The position numbers and the translations under genes are program-made. Under the pieces are notes generated by a model. That model was given only the letters and a program-made list of their open reading frames with translations. It did no database searches and was not told where the DNA came from. From Spongiicolonus versatilis (GTDB lineage Bacteria; Pseudomonadota; Gammaproteobacteria; Arenicellales; Spongiicolonaceae), in NCBI GenBank assembly GCA_028286165.1, contig JAPYMU010000103.1:1-18399 (forward strand): a stretch of DNA of 18,399 bases, written 5' to 3'. Of this stretch, positions 12,809 to 18,399 are shown one piece after another (within the stretch, counting starts at the first letter, position 1; every line of letters begins with the position of its first letter).

Positions 12809-15505
12809 TCAGTGGCCGGCGCCGCCATTTTCGACGTCGGAGTCACCGTTTCCGACGTCGGAGTCACCATTTTCAACGCCGGAGTCGCCACTTTCGCCAT
12901 CGGAGTCACCGCTTTCACCGTCGCCACCGTCGCCGTTGCCGAGTTGCGCCTCCTCCACCTTGATCATTCCGATGAGCCGCTCGCCTTTGCCCGGTTTAAT
13001 CAGGCGCACGCCCTGGGTGTTGCGGCCGGTGAGCGAGATTTCATGGGTGCGGGTGCGGATGAGGGTGCCGCCGTCGGTGATCAGCATCGCCTCCTCCTGG
13101 CCGGTGACCATGACCGCGCCGACCACTTTGCCGTTGCGCGCCGAGGTTTTGATGGCGATGACGCCCTTGCCGCCGCGCCCCTTGCGCGGGAAATCAGCCA
13201 GCGGCGTGCGCTTGCCGTAGCCGTTTTCAGTGCTGGCCAGCACTTCGCCGGACGCATCGCCATCAGGGGCGACCAGCAGGGAGATGACCCGGCAGCCGGG
13301 ATCCAATTTGATGCCGCGCACGCCGATGGCGCCGCGGGCGGTGGTGCGTACGCCGGTTTCGCAAAAGCGCATGGCCTTGCCGTTGTCGCTGAACAGCAGC
13401 AAATCGTCGCCGTCTTCGGTGAGCGCCGCGCCGACCAGGTGGTCGTCTTCGCGGAAGGTGATGGCCTTCAGGCCGGACGGCCGCGGCCGCGAAAATTTCT
13501 CCAGCGCGCACTTGGCGACGGTGCCGTTGGCGGTGGCCATGACCACATACTTGCCGGCGTCATAACCCTTGATGGGCAGAATCTCGGTGACCTTCTCGCC
13601 GGCCTGCAGCGACAGGAGGTTCACCAGCGGCTTGCCGCGCGCCTGCCGGCCGGCCTGCGGCAATTGGAAGACGCGCAGCCAGTACACCTTGCCGCGGTCG
13701 GAGAAGCACAAAATCGTGTCGTGCGAGTTGGCGGTGAACATGCGGGCGACAAAATCCTCCTCGCGGGTGCGGGTGGCGGTGCGGCCCTTGCCGCCGCGCC
13801 GCTGGGTGCGGTAGTCGGCGACCGGCTGCGACTTGGCGTAGCCGGCGTGCGACAGGGTGACCACCACGTCCTCCTCGGCGATTAAATCCTCGGTGGACAA
13901 GTCGGAGCGCGAGGCGACGATCTCGGTGCGGCGCTTGTCGGCGTAGCGCTGGCGCACATCTTCCAGGTCGCCGCGCACCACTTCGTTGAGCCGCTGCTGG
14001 CGGTCCAAAATGTCGCGCAGGTCGGCAATTTTTGTCAGCACCTCGTCGTATTCGCGGTGGATTTTTTCCTGCTCCAGACCGGTGAGGCGGTGCAGGCGCA
14101 AATCCAAAATCGCCTGCGCCTGAATTTCGGACAAAAGGTAGCCGCTTTTCACCAAACCGAGTTGCGGCGCGGCGCCGTCACCCTCACCGCCGCCGCCTTC
14201 ACCCTCGCCTTTATCCTGCTGCGCGGCGGCGCGCTTCAGCATGGGCAGCACCACGCCCGGCGGCCAGGCGCGCTTGACCAGGGCGGCGCGGGCCGCGGCC
14301 GGGTTGGCGGTGGCCTTGATAACGGCGACCACCTGGTCAATGTTGCTGAGAGCCACCGCCTGGCCCTCCAGCACATGGGCGCGCTCGCGCGCCTTGCGCA
14401 AATCAAAAACCGTGGCGCGCGTCACCACCTCGCGGCGGTGGCGGATGAACTCGGCGATGATTTCCTTAAGCGTGAACAGGCGCGGCTGGTTGTCCACCAG
14501 CGCGACCATGTTGATGCCGAACACGGTTTCCAAACGGGTCGCGCGGTACAAATTGTTGACCACCACATCGGCCACTTCGCCGCGCTTCACCTCAATGTAA
14601 ATGCGCATGCCGTCGCGGTCGGACTCGTCGCGCATGGCGGCGATGCCGGTGATGCGTTTTTCGCGCACCAGTTCGGAAATCTTTTCCACCAGCAGTTTTT
14701 TGTTCACCTGGTAGGGCAACTCGCTGATGATGATGGCCTGGCGGCCGCTCTTGGTTTCCTCCAGCGTCACCCGGCCGCGCACATAAATTTTGCCGCGCCC
14801 GGTGCGGTAGGCATCGTAAATGCCCTGGCTGCCGTTGATGATGCCGGCGGTGGGAAAGTCGGGGCCGGGAATGTGCCGCATCAACTCCTCAACGCCGATG
14901 TCCTCGTTGTCCATGTACGCCAGGCATGCGTTCACCACCTCGTCCAAATTGTGGGTGGGAATGTTGGTCGCCATGCCGACGGCGATGCCGGAGGAGCCGT
15001 TGACCAGCAGGTTGGGCATGCGCCCCGGCAGCACCAGCGGCTGCACCTCGGTGTCGTCGTAGTTGGGGCCGAAGTCGACGGTTTCCCTGTCAATGTCGGC
15101 CAGCATCTCATGGGCGATGCGCTGCAGGCGAATCTCGGTGTAGCGCATGGCCGCCGGCGGGTCGCCGTCCACTGAGCCGAAATTTCCCTGCCCCTCAACC
15201 AGCGGGTAGCGCATGGAAAAATTCTGCGCCATGCGGACGATGGTGTCGTAAACGGCGGCGTCGCTGTGGGGGTGGTATTTGCCGATGACATCGCCGGTGA
15301 TGCGCGCCGATTTTTTGTACGGCTTGTTCCACTCGTTGCCGAGTTGAAACATGGCATACAAAACCCGCCGGTGCACCGGCTTCAACCCGTCCCGCACATC
15401 CGGCAGCGCCCGCCCCACAATCACGCTCATGGCGTAATCCAGATAGGACCTCCGCATCTCATGCTCAAGGTTGGCGGAGCCGGTTTCGTGGGCGATTTGG
15501 TTCAT
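12809..15505 (-). CDS. gyrA: DNA gyrase subunit A
   Basis: 898 residues, aligning without gaps to E. coli GyrA over the first 90 positions. The active-site Tyr is Tyr122 (AAMRYTEIR). The quinolone region reads HPHSDAAVYD at 78-87, so the E. coli Gly81 and Ser83 are Ser and Ala while Asp82 and Asp87 are kept. The GyrA box QRRGGKG at 568-574 identifies gyrase rather than topoisomerase IV, and six blade-like repeats of the DNA-wrapping C-terminal domain follow. Two low-complexity additions stand out: a Gly/Glu-rich insert at about 431-446 and an acidic tail at 856-898 made of 7-residue repeats. Gyrase (GyrA2GyrB2) introduces negative supercoils using ATP. The gene heads the minus-strand operon, from the 180-base divergent region; no strong Shine-Dalgarno site precedes it. 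Confidence 0.97.
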   Translation of the reverse strand: MNQIAHETGSANLEHEMRRSYLDYAMSVIVGRALPDVRDGLKPVHRRVLYAMFQLGNEWNKPYKKSARITGDVIGKYHPHSDAAVYDTIVRMAQNFSMRYPLVEGQGNFGSVDGDPPAAMRYTEIRLQRIAHEMLADIDRETVDFGPNYDDTEVQPLVLPGRMPNLLVNGSSGIAVGMATNIPTHNLDEVVNACLAYMDNEDIGVEELMRHIPGPDFPTAGIINGSQGIYDAYRTGRGKIYVRGRVTLEETKSGRQAIIISELPYQVNKKLLVEKISELVREKRITGIAAMRDESDRDGMRIYIEVKRGEVADVVVNNLYRATRLETVFGINMVALVDNQPRLFTLKEIIAEFIRHRREVVTRATVFDLRKARERAHVLEGQAVALSNIDQVVAVIKATANPAAARAALVKRAWPPGVVLPMLKRAAAQQDKGEGEGGGGEGDGAAPQLGLVKSGYLLSEIQAQAILDLRLHRLTGLEQEKIHREYDEVLTKIADLRDILDRQQRLNEVVRGDLEDVRQRYADKRRTEIVASRSDLSTEDLIAEEDVVVTLSHAGYAKSQPVADYRTQRRGGKGRTATRTREEDFVARMFTANSHDTILCFSDRGKVYWLRVFQLPQAGRQARGKPLVNLLSLQAGEKVTEILPIKGYDAGKYVVMATANGTVAKCALEKFSRPRPSGLKAITFREDDHLVGAALTEDGDDLLLFSDNGKAMRFCETGVRTTARGAIGVRGIKLDPGCRVISLLVAPDGDASGEVLASTENGYGKRTPLADFPRKGRGGKGVIAIKTSARNGKVVGAVMVTGQEEAMLITDGGTLIRTRTHEISLTGRNTQGVRLIKPGKGERLIGMIKVEEAQLGNGDGGDGESGDSDGESGDSGVENGDSDVGNGDSDVENGGAGH
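12827..12910. repeat. Four tandem 21-base repeats encoding a GyrA acidic tail
   Basis: Four consecutive 21-base units (12827-12847, 12848-12868, 12869-12889, 12890-12910) share a core of the form cGGAGTCaCC on the plus strand. They encode on the minus strand the heptapeptide consensus Gly-Asp-Ser-Asp-Val-Glu-Asn with variation at positions 4-7. A more diverged unit adjoins at 12911-12931. Units are not identical at DNA level but the period is exact, so expansion by whole-codon duplication is likely. Confidence 0.85.
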
Positions 15506-15528
15506 TTTGCTGCGGGAAGTTCAGGCGG

Positions 15529-15560
15529 GGTTTAATACCGGGAAATTTTAGCATTAAACC
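15529..15560. promoter_or_regulatory. Inverted repeat upstream of gyrA, possible operator
   Basis: GGTTTAAT at 15529-15536 and ATTAAACC at 15553-15560 are perfect 8-base inverted arms separated by 16 bases, 24-55 bases upstream of the gyrA ATG. The AT-rich interval stands out from its GC-rich surroundings and contains TAAAAT on the minus strand, a plausible gyrA -10 element without a good -35. It may be a regulator-binding site or simply the melting region of the gyrA promoter. Confidence 0.4.
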
Positions 15561-15595
15561 GGGTCACGAGGAGGGTTGGGGCCGCTTGAACAAAT

Positions 15596-15625
15596 CAGAC
15601 AAACAAGCGCGCCCTGCTTTACAAT
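15596..15625 (+). promoter_or_regulatory. Candidate sigma-70 promoter for mtaD-ubiG-mupP
   Basis: A -35-like CAGACA at 15596-15601 and a -10-like TACAAT at 15620-15625 with an 18-base spacer, directed towards mtaD. Transcription would begin about 55 bases before the mtaD ATG. The -10 matches five of six consensus bases, the -35 four of six. Confidence 0.45.
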
Positions 15626-15672
15626 TAGCACCTTTCCGGCAACCCCACGACACCAGCCGCCGCCTGCTCGCT

Positions 15673-15678
15673 TATACT
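15673..15678 (+). promoter_or_regulatory. Second -10-like element immediately before the mtaD ATG
   Basis: TATACT (five of six consensus) ends 7 bases before the mtaD ATG. If used, the transcript would start at or next to the ATG, giving a leaderless message. No good -35 is present at 16-18 bases upstream, and no Shine-Dalgarno sequence lies before the ATG. Confidence 0.3.
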
Positions 15679-15685
15679 CCCGCCC

Positions 15686-17005
15686 ATGCCCCCGACCATC
15701 ATCACCGCCCGCTGGGTCATTCCGGTGGAGCCGCCCGGCGTTGTGTGGGAAAACCACGCCGTGGTCATTGCCGACGGCCGCATCGCCGACCTCGCCGATG
15801 CAAAAACCGCGCGGCGGAAATATCCCGATGCACAGGTGGTGGAGCGGCCGCAGCATGCGCTGATTCCCGGACTCATCAACGCGCACACCCATGCGCCCAT
15901 GGCGCTGATGCGGGGGTTCGCCGATGATTTGCCGCTGCAGGCGTGGCTGCAGGAGCACATCTGGCCGGCCGAAGCGGCGCTGTGCGGACCGCAGATGGTG
16001 CGCGCCGGGGCCGAACTTGCGATGGCCGAAATGATTCGCGGCGGCGTGACCTGTTTTAACGACATGTATTTTTTCCCCGAACTGGTGGCCGAAATTGCCG
16101 AGCAGGCCGGGATGCGCTGCTGTGTCGGCTTAATTGTGCTGGACTTTCCGACGGTGTGGGCGGCCAACGCCGACGACTACCTGAAAAAAGGAATGGAGTT
16201 GCACGACCGCCTGCGCCATTCCGACTTGGTCACCACCGCGTTGGCGCCGCACGCGCCGTACTCCGTTTCCGACAAGCCGCTCAAGCGGGTGCGCCTGCTG
16301 GCCGACGAGATGGAGGTGCCGGTGCACATTCATGTGCACGAGACCGCGCACGAGGTGGAGGAATCCATGGCGCGCTTCGGCATGCGGCCGCTGGAGCGGC
16401 TGGCGCAACTGGAATTGCTGTCGCCGCGCCTGCTGGCGGTGCACATGACGCAACTGCTGCCGCAGGAAATTGAATCGGTGGCCGCGCACGGCGCCCATGT
16501 TCTGCACTGCCCCGAGTCCAACCTTAAACTTGCCGACGGCATCTGCCCGGCCGCCGCGCTGGATGCGGCCGGCGTCAACCTCGCCCTCGGCACCGACGGC
16601 GCCGCCAGCAACAACGACATGGACATGCTCGGCGAGATGAAAACCGCCGCGCTGCTGGCCAAGGGCAGCAGCGGTGACGCCCGCGCGCTGAGCGCCGCGA
16701 CGGTACTGCAAATGGCGACGCTGAACGGCGCCCGCGCCCTCGGCATTGACCGGCGCTGCGGCTCGCTGGCGGCCGGCAAAGACGCCGACCTGGCCGCCAT
16801 CCACCTGCACGACCCCGGCACCGTGCCGCTCTACGACCCCATCACGCACATTGTCTACAGCGCCGGCCGCGAGCATGTCAGCGATGTGTGGGTGCGCGGC
16901 CGGCAGTTGATGGAGCAGCGCCGCCTCACCACGCTGGAGGAGGACGACATCCTGCGCGCGGCCTGCGAATGGGGCGGGAAGTTCGCCGCCCTGCGAAAAT
17001 CATGA
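15686..17005 (+). CDS. mtaD: 5-methylthioadenosine/S-adenosylhomocysteine deaminase (TRZ/ATZ amidohydrolase)
   Basis: 439 residues of the metallo-dependent amidohydrolase superfamily. Zn ligands and catalytic residues are visible: PGLINAHTHAPM (His67, His69), HIHVHET at 214-220 (His and catalytic Glu219), HCPESNLKLADG at 274-285 and GTDGAASNNDMD at 302-313 (Asp304). The start ARWVIPVEP is typical of this subgroup. Members deaminate 5'-methylthioadenosine and S-adenosylhomocysteine; related enzymes act on other adenosines or triazines, so the substrate is inferred from family and place. The same gene sits upstream of ubiG in Pseudomonas, where clearing SAH next to a SAM-dependent methyltransferase is sensible. 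Its TGA overlaps the ubiG ATG as ATGA. No Shine-Dalgarno site precedes it. Confidence 0.85.
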   Translation: MPPTIITARWVIPVEPPGVVWENHAVVIADGRIADLADAKTARRKYPDAQVVERPQHALIPGLINAHTHAPMALMRGFADDLPLQAWLQEHIWPAEAALCGPQMVRAGAELAMAEMIRGGVTCFNDMYFFPELVAEIAEQAGMRCCVGLIVLDFPTVWAANADDYLKKGMELHDRLRHSDLVTTALAPHAPYSVSDKPLKRVRLLADEMEVPVHIHVHETAHEVEESMARFGMRPLERLAQLELLSPRLLAVHMTQLLPQEIESVAAHGAHVLHCPESNLKLADGICPAAALDAAGVNLALGTDGAASNNDMDMLGEMKTAALLAKGSSGDARALSAATVLQMATLNGARALGIDRRCGSLAAGKDADLAAIHLHDPGTVPLYDPITHIVYSAGREHVSDVWVRGRQLMEQRRLTTLEEDDILRAACEWGGKFAALRKS

Positions 17006-17709
17006 ACGCAAACTTCGACCAGGAAGAGTTAAACAAGTTTGAGGCCGGCGCCTCGCGCTGGTGGGACCCCGAGGGCGAGTTCAAGCCGCTGCACGACCTG
17101 AACCCGCTGCGGGTGGACTACATCCGGCGCAGCGTCACCGTCAGCGGCCGGCGGGTGCTGGATGTGGGCTGCGGCGGCGGCATTCTCAGCGAGAGCCTGG
17201 CCGCCCTCGGCGGTGAAGTCACCGGCATCGACCTCGCCGCCGGCCCCCTCGCCACCGCCCGCCTTCACCTTGCCGAAAGCGGCCTCAGCGTGGACTACCG
17301 CCAAACCAGCGCCGAGCAACTGGCCGCCGAAAACCCCGGCGCCTACCACATCGTCACCTGCCTTGAGATGCTGGAACATGTCCCCGACCCGGCGGCGGTG
17401 GTCGCCGCATGCGCAAAACTTACCGCCAGCGGCGGCACGCTGTTTTTCTCCACGCTCAACCGCAACCCCAAGTCATGGCTGTTCGCCATCGCCGGCGCCG
17501 AGTATGTTTTGCAACTGCTGCCCAAAGGCACCCACGACTACAAAAAATTCATCCGCCCGTCGGAACTCGGCGAGTGGTGCGCCAAAGCCGGCCTTACCAT
17601 CGGCGGCCTCACCGGCATCCACTACAACCCGCTGGCGCGCCGCTACCGCCTCGGCCCGGGCGTCGATGTGAACTACCTGGTGCGCGCGGAGAAGAGCCAT
17701 GATGCCTGA
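17002..17709 (+). CDS. ubiG: Ubiquinone biosynthesis O-methyltransferase UbiG
   Basis: 235 residues (E. coli 240). The N-terminus NFDQEELNKFEAGASRWWDPEGEFKPLH is the UbiG signature; the SAM-binding motif I is LDVGCGGG at 53-60; CLEMLEHVPDP follows; and the C-terminal half has the family's membrane-associating segment FSTLNRNPKSWLFAI and KGTHDYKKFIRPSEL. It catalyses both O-methylations in ubiquinone synthesis, indicating a ubiquinone-using, respiring bacterium. The ATG at 17002 overlaps the mtaD stop by 4 bases; its end overlaps the next gene by 11 bases. Confidence 0.96.
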   Translation: MNANFDQEELNKFEAGASRWWDPEGEFKPLHDLNPLRVDYIRRSVTVSGRRVLDVGCGGGILSESLAALGGEVTGIDLAAGPLATARLHLAESGLSVDYRQTSAEQLAAENPGAYHIVTCLEMLEHVPDPAAVVAACAKLTASGGTLFFSTLNRNPKSWLFAIAGAEYVLQLLPKGTHDYKKFIRPSELGEWCAKAGLTIGGLTGIHYNPLARRYRLGPGVDVNYLVRAEKSHDA

Positions 17710-18385
17710 GGTCAAAGGCGTTCTCTTCGACCTGGACGGCACCCTCGCCGACACCGCCGGCGACATGGCCAGCGTACTGAACGCCATGCTCGTGGAACAC
17801 GGCAAGCCGCCACTTGCAGCCGCCGACCTGCGCAACCACGTCTCCCAGGGCAGCGCCGCCCTGCTGCACCTCGGCTTCGGAGTCACCGTCCACGACGACG
17901 AGTTCACGACTCTGCGCGACGACTTCCTGAACCGCTACCGCGACAATTTGTGCAACGCCACCGTTTTATTCCATGGAGTCACCAAAGTGCTCGATGCATT
18001 GGACGCCAAAAAAATTCCGTGGGGAATTGTCACCAACAAACCGGCATTTCTCACCAAGCCGCTGCTGGCCGCGCTGCAAATCAAACACCGCAGCGCGTGC
18101 ATCATCAGCGGCGACACCTTCGCCGAGCGCAAGCCGCACCCGCTGCCGATTCAAAAAGCCTGCACCGCCATCGGCTGCGCGCCGGGCGAGGCGGTTTACG
18201 TCGGTGACGCCCACGGCGATGTCAAAGCCGCCCACGCCGCCGGTGTACGCGCGGTGGTGGCGCTATACGGTTACATTGACGGCAAACTGCACAAGCCGGA
18301 AGAGTGGCGCGCCGACGGCTATGTGCGCGCGCCGGGCGAGTTGCTTGAATTTCTCTTCGGCAACAGCACCCGCCCGCCGGCTTAA
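17699..18385 (+). CDS. mupP: HAD-family phosphatase, MupP/Gph type
   Basis: 228 residues with all four haloacid-dehalogenase motifs: DLDGT at 11-15 (Asp11 nucleophile, Asp13), VTNKP at 111-115, Lys145 in ERKPHP, and GDAHGD at 169-174, plus the small helical cap between about 18 and 90. The family includes phosphoglycolate phosphatase (Gph) and N-acetylmuramic acid 6-phosphate phosphatase (MupP). The gene directly follows ubiG, exactly where Pseudomonas has mupP, so peptidoglycan recycling (with AmgK and MurU elsewhere) is the better guess; sequence alone does not decide. GGAG at 17688-17691 lies 7 bases before the ATG at 17699; a second ATG at 17702 is equally possible. It overlaps the end of ubiG. 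Only 14 bases remain to the window edge. Confidence 0.8.
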   Translation: MMPEVKGVLFDLDGTLADTAGDMASVLNAMLVEHGKPPLAAADLRNHVSQGSAALLHLGFGVTVHDDEFTTLRDDFLNRYRDNLCNATVLFHGVTKVLDALDAKKIPWGIVTNKPAFLTKPLLAALQIKHRSACIISGDTFAERKPHPLPIQKACTAIGCAPGEAVYVGDAHGDVKAAHAAGVRAVVALYGYIDGKLHKPEEWRADGYVRAPGELLEFLFGNSTRPPA

Positions 18386-18399
18386 ACCTCCTCCCACCG

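Noticed and set aside
12812..12940. CRISPR-like or minisatellite element in the 12.8-12.9 kb repeats
   Set aside because: The 21-base units are contiguous, with no spacers, and lie in frame within gyrA; they are a coding repeat.
14057..15175. 372-codon plus-strand frame opposite gyrA
   Set aside because: Antisense shadow of gyrA, His/Ala/Val-rich, no domain.

Overview
This window is a stretch of bacterial core chromosome with high GC content (by eye about two thirds) and dense coding. Almost every gene is recognisable. The order gyrA-serC-pheA-hisC-tyrA-aroA-cmk-rpsA-ihfB-lapA-lapB, all on the minus strand, is the aromatic-amino-acid 'supraoperon' of Gammaproteobacteria. The divergent plus-strand trio mtaD-ubiG-mupP/gph is what sits beside gyrA in Pseudomonas and relatives. 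Unlike Pseudomonas, tyrA and aroA are separate genes here. I therefore read this as a gammaproteobacterium that is not a close Pseudomonas or Escherichia relative; the exact lineage cannot be told from this window.

Layout: (1) 20-1564 (+), a UxaA/GarD-family sugar-acid dehydratase, converging on lapB with one base between the two stop codons. (2) 1566-3484 (-), lapB, lapA and ihfB. (3) 3559-5283 (-), ribosomal protein S1. (4) 5264-10468 (-), cmk, aroA, tyrA, hisC and pheA, each overlapping the next by 4-20 bases. (5) 10465-11694 (-), a DNA methyltransferase with a C-terminal HNH nuclease-type domain, placed between pheA and serC where the canonical operon has nothing. (6) 11699-12796 serC and 12809-15505 gyrA (-). 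(7) 15506-15685, a 180-base divergent promoter region, the longest non-coding stretch. (8) 15686-18385 (+), mtaD, ubiG and a HAD phosphatase, overlapping one another. No tRNA, rRNA, CRISPR array or insertion sequence was seen.

The minus-strand block combines the Phe/Tyr pathway (AroA makes the chorismate precursor; PheA, TyrA and HisC convert chorismate to Phe and Tyr), serine synthesis (SerC), CMP recycling (Cmk), translation (S1), DNA topology (gyrase A, IHF) and LPS-assembly control (LapA/LapB). The plus-strand genes handle methylthioadenosine/SAH salvage, ubiquinone methylation and sugar-phosphate removal, the last probably MurNAc-6-phosphate.

Points worth a second look: the methyltransferase-HNH fusion spliced without disruption into the housekeeping operon; a GyrA quinolone pocket with Ser at position 81 and Ala at 83 (E. 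coli numbering) instead of Gly and Ser; an acidic tail on GyrA built from 7-residue/21-base tandem repeats, with a similar Gly/Asp-rich tail on IhfB; a TTG start for serC in the same frame as gyrA; and a possible leaderless start for mtaD.
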